DNA from: Streptomyces tuirus
GTDB lineage: Bacteria > Actinomycetota > Actinomycetes > Streptomycetales > Streptomycetaceae
Length of the DNA: 64,000 nt
NCBI GenBank assembly: GCA_018195615.1
Contig: JAGTPG010000002.1
Coordinates: 6,379,501 to 6,443,500, forward strand
Reading direction: 5' to 3'
Part shown: positions 56,383 through 64,000 of the stretch, in pieces
Layout: each line of letters opens with the position of its first letter
Numbering within the stretch: position 1 is the stretch's first letter
Translations under genes and position numbers: made by a program
The notes under the pieces: generated by a model
The model's input: only the letters and a program-made list of their open reading frames with translations
Database searches by the model: none
Told to the model about the DNA's origin: nothing

Positions 56383-57830
56383 TCGGCGTCGTCGCCCTTG
56401 TTCTTGTCCTCGCCCTCGTCCTTCTTCCTGAGGTCGGGCTTGTCCGCCGCCTCGCCGAGCATCTTGTCGAGCTCGGAGAAGTCGATCTGCTCGCGGTGCA
56501 CGAAGCCGTCCGGGTCGTCCAGGTCGGTCGCCGTCGGCAGCATGTCCGGGTGGGCCCACAGGGCGTCCCGGCCGTCGACGCCACGCGCGTCCGTGAGCGA
56601 GGCCCACAGCCGGGAGGCGTCCCGCAGACGGCGCGGGCGCAGCTCCAGGCCGATCAGCGTGGCGAACGTCTGCTCGGCCGGCCCGCCCGAGGCGCGGCGG
56701 CGGCGCAACGTCTCGCGGAGGGCGTCGGCGGACGACAGACGGGGCTTCGCGGCGGCGTGGACCACCGCGTCCACCCAGCCCTCCACGAGCGCCAGAGCCG
56801 TCTCCAGACGCGCCAGGGCGGCCTTCTGCTCGGGCGTGTCCTCCGGCTGGAACATGCCCTGCTGAAGGGCCTCCTGGAGCTGCTCGGGGTTCTGCGGGTC
56901 GAACTGGCCGACCACGTCCTCCAGCTTGGCCGTGTCGACCTTGATGCCGCGGGCGTAACCGTCGACCGCGCCGAACAGATGCGAGCGCAGCCACGGCACG
57001 TGCGCGAAGAGGCGCTGGTGGGCGGCCTCGCGCAGGGCGAGATACAGCCGCACCTCCTCCTGGGGGACGCTCAGGTCCTTGCCGAACGTCTCGATGTTCA
57101 CCGGCAGCAGCGCGGCCTTGCCGGCCGGGCCGAGCGGCAGGCCGATGTCGGACGAGCCGACGACCTCGCCGGCGAGCACGCCGACGGCCTGCCCGATCTG
57201 CGTACCGAACATCGCGCCGCCCATCGAGCGCATCATGCCGATCAGCGGGCCGGCCATGGCCTGCATCTCCTCCGGCAGGACGTCGCCCATGGCGGTGCCG
57301 ACGCGCTCGGCGACCGGGTCGACGAGCTCCTTCCAGGCGGGCAGGGTCGCCTCGACCCACTCCGCGCGGCTCCAGGCCACCGCGGAGCCGGCGCCGGACG
57401 GCAGCGACGTGGCGTCGTCGAGCCAGAGGTCGGCCAGGCGGACGGCCTCCTCGACGGCCTTGCGCTCGCCGGGGCCGACGCTCGCGTCCTTGGTTCCGTC
57501 AGGGGAGCCCTGGGAGACCGTCTGGCGGGCGATCTGCTTGGCCATGTCCCAGTTCACCGGGCCGCCCTCGTAGGAGAGCATCTGGCCTAGCTGCTGGAAC
57601 GCGGCGCCCAGGTCGTTGGGGTTCAGCGAGCCGAACATGGCTGCGAACGGATTGTCCGCACCGGGGCCGCCGGGGCCGCCGCCAAATCCTCCGGCTCCGG
57701 GCAGGCCGCCGAAACCGAACGGGTTGGCCGGTCCCTGACCACCACCGCTCTGCTGGTCCTTCTTCTTGCCCTCGTCGCCGTCGTCCGGCTCCTCCGGCGG
57801 AAGGCCGAATCCGAATGGGGTGTCACTCAC
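56379..57830 (-). CDS. Zinc-dependent metalloprotease-like protein (DUF2342 family)
   Basis: A 483-residue intact protein. The N-terminal 75 residues are Gly/Pro-rich. The helical core has MFGTQIGQAVGVLAGEVVG and LREAAHQRLFAHVPWL; EAAHQ-H is a degenerate HExxH-like site. I recognise the DUF2342 / F420-biosynthesis-associated family of actinobacteria, annotated as zinc-dependent metalloprotease though activity is not well shown. GTG 57830 (MSDTPFGFGLPPEE) with GAGGAA. It is coupled to the Nudix gene downstream. Confidence 0.82.
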   Translation of the reverse strand: MSDTPFGFGLPPEEPDDGDEGKKKDQQSGGGQGPANPFGFGGLPGAGGFGGGPGGPGADNPFAAMFGSLNPNDLGAAFQQLGQMLSYEGGPVNWDMAKQIARQTVSQGSPDGTKDASVGPGERKAVEEAVRLADLWLDDATSLPSGAGSAVAWSRAEWVEATLPAWKELVDPVAERVGTAMGDVLPEEMQAMAGPLIGMMRSMGGAMFGTQIGQAVGVLAGEVVGSSDIGLPLGPAGKAALLPVNIETFGKDLSVPQEEVRLYLALREAAHQRLFAHVPWLRSHLFGAVDGYARGIKVDTAKLEDVVGQFDPQNPEQLQEALQQGMFQPEDTPEQKAALARLETALALVEGWVDAVVHAAAKPRLSSADALRETLRRRRASGGPAEQTFATLIGLELRPRRLRDASRLWASLTDARGVDGRDALWAHPDMLPTATDLDDPDGFVHREQIDFSELDKMLGEAADKPDLRKKDEGEDKNKGDDAE

Positions 57831-58022
57831 GGGATTCCTCGGCTGGTAGGGCCGCCGGTTCTTTCCGGCGGCACGGCTGCCCGACAACACCACCCAGCGT
57901 AGACACCTGGGGCGGATCGGGCCTCGGTGCTTCGCCGACTGACGGCCTGCGGCAGGATGGATGCCACCTGGTACGCACGCGTCGGACGCGCTCGTACTGA
58001 AGACAACCGCTGGAGACGCCCG

Positions 58023-59142
58023 GTGAGTTCCCCAGATCCGCAGGTTCGCGCAGCGCGAAACCAGTCAACCAGTTCCGCGAGCCCCGCGGCACGCGGACCC
58101 GTCGTCGCGGTCACCGGCGCCGCGTACGGCGTCGGAGCGCTGCTCACCGAGCAGCTCGCCGCGTCCGACGAGGTCAAGCAGGTCGTGGCCATCGACGAAC
58201 GGCGCGGCGAGTGCGCGGCGGCGCAGTGGCACATCCTGGACGTACGGGATCCGGCCATCGCGGACAAGCTGCGCGGCGCCGACGTGGTGGTGCACCTGGC
58301 GCTGGATCTCGACCTGGAGACCGACGCGGCCGCCCGAACGGCCTACAACGTACGGGGGACGCAGACCGTCCTGACGGCGGCCGCGGCGGCCGGAGTGCAC
58401 CGGGTCGTGCTGTGCACCTCGACGATGGTCTACGGGGCCCTGCCGGAGAACGAGCTGCCGCTGTCCGAGGACGCCGAACTGCAGGCCACGGCGGAGGCGA
58501 CGGGCGTCGGCGACCTGCTGGAGATCGAGCGGCTGGCGCGACGGGCGCCGCGGGCCCACCCGGGGCTCAACGTCACCGTGGTGCGGCCCGCCGTCCTGGT
58601 CGGAGGCACTGACACCGCGCTGACCAGGTACTTCGAGTCCCCCGACTGCTCGTCGTCGCCGGTTCGCGGCCCGCCTGGCAGTTCTGCCACGTCGAGGACC
58701 TGTGCAGCGCGCTGGAGTACGCCGTCCTGGAGAAGGTCGACGGGGAGCTGGCCGTCGGCTGCGACGGGTGGCTGGAGCAGGAGGAGGTCGAGGAGCTCAG
58801 CGGGATCCGCCGGATGGAGCTGCCGTCGGCGGTCGCGCTGGGTGCGGCGGCGCGGCTGCACCGGATCGGGCTCACGCCGTCCCGGCGGGGGACCTGGCGT
58901 ACACGATGTACCCCTGGGTGGTGAGCGGCAGCCGGCTGCACGACGCCGGGTGGCGTCCGCGGTACACCAACGAGGAGGTGCTGGCGGAGCTTCTGGAGGA
59001 GGTGTCCGGCCGGCACACGGTCGCCGGGCGGCGGCTGGGCCGCAAGGACGCGACGGCCGCGGGTGCCGCGGGCGCGACGGTGGCGCTGCTGGGCGCGGCG
59101 GCGGTGGTGCGGCGGGCACGCAAGGCCCGGCGGCGGATCTGA
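58023..59142 (+). CDS. SDR family NAD(P)-dependent epimerase/oxidoreductase, two frameshifts
   Basis: An extended SDR with VAVTGAAYGVGALL (Rossmann glycine motif), LDVRD, VVHLALDLD and a CTSTMVYGA segment; no clean YxxxK follows, so catalysis is doubtful. Frame changes near 58642 (YFESP/RLLVVAGS) and 58881 (LTPS/PAGDLAYT) each need one C; repair gives 373 residues. The C-terminus ends with one hydrophobic helix (AAGAAGATVALLGAAAVV) and basic residues, suggesting membrane attachment. GTG 58023 follows GGAG. Confidence 0.8.
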
Positions 59143-59224
59143 GCAACGGTCCCTGTAGGAGACTCCAAGGCGCACACGCGCGTGCCGGACGTTAGCTCCA
59201 TTTCGCGCTGTCGGTGCCGTGCGG

Positions 59225-59230
59225 CACGAT
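59225..59230 (+). promoter_or_regulatory. -10-like hexamer for leaderless moaE
   Basis: CACGAT, six bases, then ATG at 59237. The match to a -10 consensus is weak. Confidence 0.35.
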
Positions 59231-59236
59231 GGAACC

Positions 59237-59695
59237 ATGGCATCCACGAGCGATCACCCCGGTGAGCAGGCCGCGCAGGACCCGATCAGGCTGATCGGGA
59301 TTCGGGACACGGCTCTCTCGGTGGACGAGGTGTTCCGGGCCGCCGGGGACGACGCGGCCGGCGGCACCGCGCTCTTCGTCGGGACGGTGCGGAACCACGA
59401 CGAGGGTGCCGATGTGGACGAGCTGGGGTATTCCTGCCACCCCAGTGCCGAGGCCGAGATGCGGCGGATCGCCGAGAAGGTCGTCGCCGAGTTCCCCGTG
59501 CGGGCGCTGGCGGCCGTGCACCGGGTGGGCGACCTCCGGGTCGGCGACCTCGCCGTGGTCGTCGCCGTCTCGTGTCCGCATCGTGGCGAGGCCTTCGAGG
59601 CCTGCCGGAAGCTGATCGACGACCTCAAGCACGAAGTGCCCATCTGGAAGCACCAGAAGTTCTCCGACGGCACCGAGGAATGGGTCGGCGCGTAG
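59237..59695 (+). CDS. moaE: Molybdopterin synthase catalytic subunit MoaE
   Basis: A 152-residue intact protein. TALFVGTVRNHDEG, VHRVGDLRVGDLAVVVAVS, HRGEAFEACR and the catalytic KHEVPIWKHQKF are the MoaE signature. It forms molybdopterin from cyclic pyranopterin with the thiocarboxylated MoaD; MoeZ in this window can charge MoaD. ATG 59237; no ribosome site. Not in an operon with other molybdenum cofactor genes here. Confidence 0.93.
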   Translation: MASTSDHPGEQAAQDPIRLIGIRDTALSVDEVFRAAGDDAAGGTALFVGTVRNHDEGADVDELGYSCHPSAEAEMRRIAEKVVAEFPVRALAAVHRVGDLRVGDLAVVVAVSCPHRGEAFEACRKLIDDLKHEVPIWKHQKFSDGTEEWVGA

Positions 59696-59866
59696 CGGCG
59701 TCGTTGGGGGTGGTGGTCGGGCGACGGGCGGGCGGGTCGGCGCTTGGTGATTTCTTCAAGTCCGCCTCCGGTTGCGTAACCGCACCCCTGGCGTGAGCGT
59801 TGTCACTGCAGATGGTTAATCTGCTGATCAGTCAGTTGCGGACGCTCGATGGGGTTGGAGGTCGGC

Positions 59867-60031
59867 ATGGCGGTGCTCGCCTGGTTGCTGATTCCGCTGG
59901 TGGCCGCGATCGGCGGGGGAATCTGGGGCAGTTGGGCCAACCGGACCCGCAAGGCGCGGAGCGACGGCCCGGAGCTCATCGGTTACGCCCGCTTCCGCGA
60001 GGCCATGGAAAAGCCCCGGCAGGGTAGCTGA
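59867..60031 (+). CDS. Small single-helix membrane protein (54 aa)
   Basis: MAVLAWLLIPLVAAIGGGIW is a membrane helix at the N-terminus, followed by a basic cytosolic tail ending REAMEKPRQGS. ATG 59867 is chosen because GGAGGT lies seven bases before; an in-frame ATG at 59849 would add six residues. A terminator follows, so it is its own short transcript. Streptomycetes conserve a similar protein between moaE and the PDZ protease, as I recall. Function unknown. Confidence 0.7.
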   Translation: MAVLAWLLIPLVAAIGGGIWGSWANRTRKARSDGPELIGYARFREAMEKPRQGS

Positions 60032-60070
60032 CGGCCGGGAAAACAGCAGGTCACAAGCGTTTGAGAGCAC

Positions 60071-60095
60071 AGGGCCGCCCCGGACGGGCGGCCCT
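60071..60095. terminator. Terminator after the 54-aa gene
   Basis: AGGGCCGCCC pairs perfectly with GGGCGGCCCT around a five-base loop, 39 bases after the stop. Confidence 0.75.
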
Positions 60096-60121
60096 GACGG
60101 TGCGCTGACAGGCCCGTCCCG

Positions 60122-60127
60122 TACTGT
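60122..60127 (+). promoter_or_regulatory. -10-like hexamer for leaderless PDZ protease
   Basis: TACTGT, six bases, then ATG at 60134, with no ribosome-binding site. Confidence 0.5.
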
Positions 60128-60133
60128 CGAGTC

Positions 60134-61225
60134 ATGCCACGCCGCACCGCGACGATGCTCGCCTCCACCCTGATGCTGATCGCGCTCCTGTGCGCGGGTG
60201 TGTTCATCCCCGTGCCGTACTCGGAGATGTCCCCGGGGCCGACGGTGAACACGCTGGGCGATCACGACGGCGAGCCGGTGCTGCAGATCGCGGGGCGCAA
60301 GACGTATGCCACCAGTGGCCATCTGAACATGACCACGGTGCGGGTGACCAGCGCCGACTACCGGATGAACCTGGTCGAGGCCGTCTATGGCTGGCTCGCC
60401 CATGACAACAAGGTCGTGCCGCACGAGACGCTCTACCCGGACGGCAAGACCGAGGAGCAGTCCACGCAGGAGAACGCCGAGGAGTTCAGCCAGTCCCAGG
60501 AGAGCGCCAAGGTCGCCGCACTCAAGGAACTCGACGTTCCGGTCAAGTCCTGGGTGATCGTCTCGACGGTCGTGAAGGACTCCCCGGCCGAGGGCAGGCT
60601 GCACGCCGGGGATGTGATCAAGGCCGTCGACGGTACGGCGGTGAAGGAGCCGGCCGACGTCGCGAAGCTCGTCACGAAGCACAAGCCCGGCCAGAACGTC
60701 CGCTTCACGATCGTGCCCGCCAAGGAGCAGACCGCCGCGGAGAAGGAGAAGCGGACGCCGACGAAGACGCAGGACGTCACCATCACCACCACGACGTCCG
60801 ACGACACCGGCGAGAAGCGCGCGATCGTGGGGATCTCCGCCGGGACCGACCACACGTTCCCGTTCACCATCGACATCAAGCTGGCCGACGTCGGCGGGCC
60901 GAGCGCCGGTCTGATGTTCGCGCTCGGCATCTACGACAAGCTCACGCCGGGCAGCCTGACCGGGGGCAAGTTCGTGGCCGGCACCGGGACGATCGACGAC
61001 GAGGGCAAGGTCGGACCGATCGGCGGCATCGAGATGAAGACCGTGGGCGCGCGGGCGAAGGGCGCGCAGTACTTCCTGACGCCCGCCGACAACTGCGCGG
61101 CCGCCGCCAAGGACACCCCCGAGGGCCTCACCCTGATCAAGGTGGACACCATCGACGACGCCCTGGGCGCCCTCAAGGACCTCCGCAGCGGCGACACCGC
61201 CGGTCTGCCGAAGTGCGGCGAGTAG
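60134..61225 (+). CDS. Membrane-anchored PDZ-Lon-like serine protease
   Basis: A 363-residue intact protein. One N-terminal membrane helix (about 8-27), an extracellular PDZ domain (about 140-225, SPAEGRLHAGDVIKAVDG) and a C-terminal Lon-type S16 domain with Ser in DVGGPSAGL and Lys in GGIEMKTVGARAKGA, the Ser-Lys dyad. It belongs to the YlbL/SdrC-like family, which acts on membrane or secreted proteins. Start ATG 60134 appears leaderless. It ends six bases before the convergent PPA1309 gene. Confidence 0.92.
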   Translation: MPRRTATMLASTLMLIALLCAGVFIPVPYSEMSPGPTVNTLGDHDGEPVLQIAGRKTYATSGHLNMTTVRVTSADYRMNLVEAVYGWLAHDNKVVPHETLYPDGKTEEQSTQENAEEFSQSQESAKVAALKELDVPVKSWVIVSTVVKDSPAEGRLHAGDVIKAVDGTAVKEPADVAKLVTKHKPGQNVRFTIVPAKEQTAAEKEKRTPTKTQDVTITTTTSDDTGEKRAIVGISAGTDHTFPFTIDIKLADVGGPSAGLMFALGIYDKLTPGSLTGGKFVAGTGTIDDEGKVGPIGGIEMKTVGARAKGAQYFLTPADNCAAAAKDTPEGLTLIKVDTIDDALGALKDLRSGDTAGLPKCGE

Positions 61226-61231
61226 GCCGGA

Positions 61232-61774
61232 CTACTCCTCGAACGTCGCCGCCAGCGCCTCCGCCAGCCCCGGCACCAGGTCGGAGCCGGTGAGGACCTC
61301 CGTGGGGGAGTCCTTCTCGCGCAGCCGGAGGGCCGACTCGCGGGAGCCGTCGCGCAGGACCGCGACCGTCATGCGGACCTCCTGGCGCTCCGGGTGCTCC
61401 GCCACCCACGTCGACAGCGCGGCCTCGTCCAGGTTCTTCGGAACCTGAGCCTCCGCGGACGGCGGCAGCATCAGGCGCTCCACGGCCAGAGCGCAGCCGG
61501 CCACCGCGTCGGGCCAGGCGATGGTGGCCAGGAACTCGTCGAGCGGCTTGCCCGTTGGAATCTCGTCCTGCTCGATCGGGGTGAGGCCGGAGTTCTCCGA
61601 CGCGTCGTCCAGACCGAGCCGGTCAGCCAGCGAGGGCTGTTCGGCCCGCAGCCGTGCGGTGTCGACGAGGGCGAAGAGGCGTGCGGGCTGGTCCCAGCCG
61701 AGGCCGGAGACGTACTCGTCGATCTCGAGGACGGCCCGGGTGAGCGGGTTCGCAGCCATGGGAGTGTTGGACAT
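61232..61774 (-). CDS. PPA1309 family protein
   Basis: A 180-residue intact cytosolic protein (MSNTPMAANPLTRAVLEIDE ... LAEALAATFEE). It has a helical first half and conserved WPDAVAGCALAVERLMLPP, as in the actinobacterial PPA1309 family of unknown function. ATG 61774 has CAGGAT seven bases upstream on its strand and no ribosome site, so it is another leaderless candidate. It lies between the PDZ protease (convergent) and the UPF0182 gene (divergent), an arrangement common in actinobacteria. Confidence 0.85.
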   Translation of the reverse strand: MSNTPMAANPLTRAVLEIDEYVSGLGWDQPARLFALVDTARLRAEQPSLADRLGLDDASENSGLTPIEQDEIPTGKPLDEFLATIAWPDAVAGCALAVERLMLPPSAEAQVPKNLDEAALSTWVAEHPERQEVRMTVAVLRDGSRESALRLREKDSPTEVLTGSDLVPGLAEALAATFEE

Positions 61775-61781
61775 GGTCACA

Positions 61782-61787
61782 ATCCTG
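61782..61787 (-). promoter_or_regulatory. -10-like hexamer for leaderless PPA1309 gene
   Basis: On the minus strand CAGGAT is followed by seven bases and ATG at 61774. Confidence 0.5.
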
Positions 61788-61926
61788 CCTCGTTCCTGGC
61801 CGGAATCGGGAACCGAGTAAACGGTGAGTAAGTTGCATAGGTGGGGGCCCACGATCACCGGGGGCCACGGACGGTCCGTGAAGACGCGGGCTTGACGAAT
61901 CAACAGCGAACTTCGAGGGGCGCACC

Positions 61927-64000
61927 TTGGCTTTCCAGATGCCGGACCGCGGCGGAGGCCCGACGGGGCCGCGGATCAGAGTGGGCCGCCCGTCCCGGCG
62001 AGTCCGGACCCTGCTCATGACACTGGGCGTCCTGGCCGTCCTCGGCATGGTGTTCACCATGTTCGCGGGCTTCTGGACGGACTGGCTCTGGTACCGGTCG
62101 GTGAACTACTCGTCGGTCTTCACCACCACCCTGTGGACCAAGATCGGGCTCTTCTTCGTCTTCGGCCTGCTCATGGCCGTCGCGGTCGGCTTCAACATCT
62201 GGCTGGCGCATCGGCTCCGGCCTCCGCTGAGCGCCATGTCGATGGAGCAGCAGAACCTCGACCGCTACCGGATGGGCATCGCGCCCTACAAGAAGTGGCT
62301 GCTGCTCGGGATCACCGCCCTGGTGGGCCTGATCTCCGGTGCCTCCGCGTCCAGCCAGTGGCGTACCTGGCTGATGTGGGTCAACGGCGTGCCCTTCGGC
62401 CAGAAGGACCCCCAGTTCAAGCTGGACGTCTCCTTCTACGCCTTCGACCTGCCCTGGTACCGGTTCCTGCTCGGCTTCGGCTTCGCCGCCGCGATCCTGT
62501 CCGTGATCGCCGCAGCGCTCACGCACTACCTGTACGGCGGGCTGCGCGTCACCAGCCCGGGCGCCCGCGCCACGGCCGCGGCGACCGGACACCTGTCCGT
62601 GCTCATCGGCGTCTTCGTGGCACTGAAGGCGGTCGCGTACTGGCTCGACAGGTACGGGCTCGCGGTCAAGTCCAGTGACTTCCGGGCGACCGACAACTGG
62701 ACCGGCCTGCGGTACGTCGACGCCAACGCCTACCTGCCGGCCAAGACGATCCTGTTCTGCATCGCCGTCATCTGCGCGCTGCTGTTCTTCGCCACCATCT
62801 GGCGGCGCACCTGGCAGCTGCCCGTGATCGGCTTCGGCCTGATGGTGCTCTCCGCGATCCTCATCGGCGGCCTGTACCCGGCCATCGTGCAGAAGTTCCA
62901 GGTCCAGCCGAACGAGCAGGCCAAGGAAGCGCCGTACGTCGCGAAGAACCTCGAGGCGACGCGCAAGGCCTACGGCATCGACGGCACCAAGGTCACCGAC
63001 TACACGGGCACCAGCAAGACCGAGGACAAGACCAAGCTGCGCGACGACGTCGACTCCACGGCGAGCATCCGGATCATGGACCCGAACATCGTCTCGCCGA
63101 CGTTCCAGCAGCTCCAGCAGATCAGGAACTACTACGCGTTCCCGAACAACCTGGACGTCGACCGCTACGCCAAGGACGGCAAGGACCAGGACACGGTGAT
63201 CGGCCTGCGTGAGATCAACCTCGCGGGCATCCCGAAGAAGAACTGGATCAACAACCACTTCCGTTACACCCATGGTTACGGAGTGGTCGCCGCCGAGGGC
63301 ACCAGCGCCGACGCCCAGGGCCGGCCGAACTTCACGGAGTCCGACCTGCCCTCCGAGGGTGACCTCGGCACGTACGAGCAGCGGGTCTACTACGGCGAGA
63401 AGACCACCACGTACTCGATCGTCGGCGGCCCCCAGAAGGAGATCGACTACTCCGACGACAACGGCGAGAAGACCACCAGCTACAAGGGGAAGAGCGGGGT
63501 CGACCTCTCCAACCCGGTCAACCGGGCCGCGTACGCGGTGGCGTTCGGCGAGCCGCAGATCCTGTACTCCGGCGCCATCGGCGACGGTTCGAGGGTCCTG
63601 TACAACCGCACGCCCAAGGAGCGCGTCGAGGCGGTCGCCCCGTGGCTGACCATCGACGGCGACGCCTACCCGGCGGTGGTGAACGGCAAGATCCAGTGGA
63701 TCGTCGACGCGTACACGACGACGAACGGATACCCGTACTCCTCGCGTACGACCCTCGGCGACACCACGGCCGACTCGCTGACCGCCACCAACGACAGCCG
63801 CGCCGTGGTGGCCCAGCAGAACCAGGTCAACTACATCCGCAACTCGGTGAAGGCGACCGTCGACGCGTACACCGGCGAGGTCAAGCTCTACCAGTGGGAC
63901 ACCAAGGACCCGGTCCTGAAGACCTGGATGAAGGCCTTCCCGGACACGGTCGAGCCCAAGAGCGACATCTCCAAGGACCTGATGGACCATCTGCGCTACC
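61927..64000 (+). CDS. UPF0182 family large membrane protein (3' end beyond window)
   Basis: TTG 61927 follows GAGGGG; ATG 61939 is an alternative. The 691 residues visible start MAFQMPDRGG and have seven membrane helices in the first 330 residues (for example TLLMTLGVLAVLGMVFTMF). A large extracellular domain follows, with KNLEATRKAYGI, ASIRIMDPNIVSPTFQQLQQ and RNYYAFPNNLDVDRY. UPF0182 proteins are about 950-1000 residues, so the last quarter is outside the window. Frame is open throughout. Function unknown; present in most actinobacteria. Confidence 0.9.
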   Translation, partial: MAFQMPDRGGGPTGPRIRVGRPSRRVRTLLMTLGVLAVLGMVFTMFAGFWTDWLWYRSVNYSSVFTTTLWTKIGLFFVFGLLMAVAVGFNIWLAHRLRPPLSAMSMEQQNLDRYRMGIAPYKKWLLLGITALVGLISGASASSQWRTWLMWVNGVPFGQKDPQFKLDVSFYAFDLPWYRFLLGFGFAAAILSVIAAALTHYLYGGLRVTSPGARATAAATGHLSVLIGVFVALKAVAYWLDRYGLAVKSSDFRATDNWTGLRYVDANAYLPAKTILFCIAVICALLFFATIWRRTWQLPVIGFGLMVLSAILIGGLYPAIVQKFQVQPNEQAKEAPYVAKNLEATRKAYGIDGTKVTDYTGTSKTEDKTKLRDDVDSTASIRIMDPNIVSPTFQQLQQIRNYYAFPNNLDVDRYAKDGKDQDTVIGLREINLAGIPKKNWINNHFRYTHGYGVVAAEGTSADAQGRPNFTESDLPSEGDLGTYEQRVYYGEKTTTYSIVGGPQKEIDYSDDNGEKTTSYKGKSGVDLSNPVNRAAYAVAFGEPQILYSGAIGDGSRVLYNRTPKERVEAVAPWLTIDGDAYPAVVNGKIQWIVDAYTTTNGYPYSSRTTLGDTTADSLTATNDSRAVVAQQNQVNYIRNSVKATVDAYTGEVKLYQWDTKDPVLKTWMKAFPDTVEPKSDISKDLMDHLRY

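Noticed and set aside
61900..63990. A 696-codon minus-strand ORF opposite the UPF0182 gene
   Set aside because: The plus strand encodes clear membrane helices and family motifs to the window end; the antisense frame is compositional only.

Overview
This is a 64-kb piece of the core chromosome of a Streptomyces or very close relative. The evidence is the extreme G+C content, the WblC/WhiB7 gene with its long leader, the tandem AdnAB-type helicase-nuclease genes, mycoredoxin next to UvrD2, the TerD/AIM24 cluster and the frequent GTG starts. Gene content and order match what I recall of the conserved arm around moeZ-wblC in S. coelicolor (recollection, not a search). No tRNA, rRNA, CRISPR array or prophage was seen.

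Sequence quality decides how this window must be read. At about 35 places a conserved protein jumps from one frame to another. Almost every jump is explained by loss of one base, usually from a run of C or G. Adding one base per site makes each affected gene an exact multiple of three. Housekeeping genes such as the DEAD-box helicase, UvrD2, both AdnAB subunits and NudC are hit, sometimes three or four times, so these are most likely assembly errors. I annotate these genes as whole units and give the approximate frameshift positions.

Layout. 1-6.8 kb: lipoprotein end, FMN-binding-like protein, CorA, SUFU-domain protein, MFS exporter, DUF6758, PHP phosphoesterase and MarC. 6.8-10.3 kb: a protease/alpha-beta-hydrolase fusion behind a 50-aa gene and a strong hairpin, divergent from a NYN-domain RNase-like gene. 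10.3-20.2 kb: alpha/beta hydrolase, DEAD helicase with a long KPRRxTRK repeat tail, ferritin-like protein, DUF3107, TetR regulator, small conserved proteins, DUF3152. 20.4-25.1 kb: an overlapping operon of PelF-like glycosyltransferase, membrane protein, 53-aa ORF, sugar epimerase and spherulin-4 (GH135-like) protein, the best candidate for a little-described system (an amino-sugar polysaccharide). 25-33 kb: moeZ, two paralogous secreted S33 peptidases, a large flippase-like protein and an alkyltransferase-like protein. 33-43 kb: the AdnAB pair, an M20 dipeptidase and nudC. 43.1-44.8 kb: a methyltransferase remnant and an IS5-family element carrying a passenger gene, inserted at the mycoredoxin stop codon. 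45-48.8 kb: uvrD2 and wblC with promoter, upstream ORF and attenuator. 48.9-55.7 kb: AarF kinase, ThiF-like protein, M48-type peptidase, then TerD-AIM24/AIM24/AIM24. 55.8-64 kb: Nudix, zinc metalloprotease-like protein, SDR, MoaE, Lon-like PDZ protease, PPA1309 protein and a UPF0182 protein running off the end.

How genes work together. MoeZ and MoaE serve sulfur transfer and molybdopterin synthesis. AdnAB, UvrD2 and the alkyltransferase-like protein are DNA repair functions. Mycoredoxin is a thiol redox function, and WblC is the activator of intrinsic antibiotic resistance. At least ten genes begin six or seven bases after a -10-like hexamer with no ribosome-binding site, the signature of leaderless transcription.
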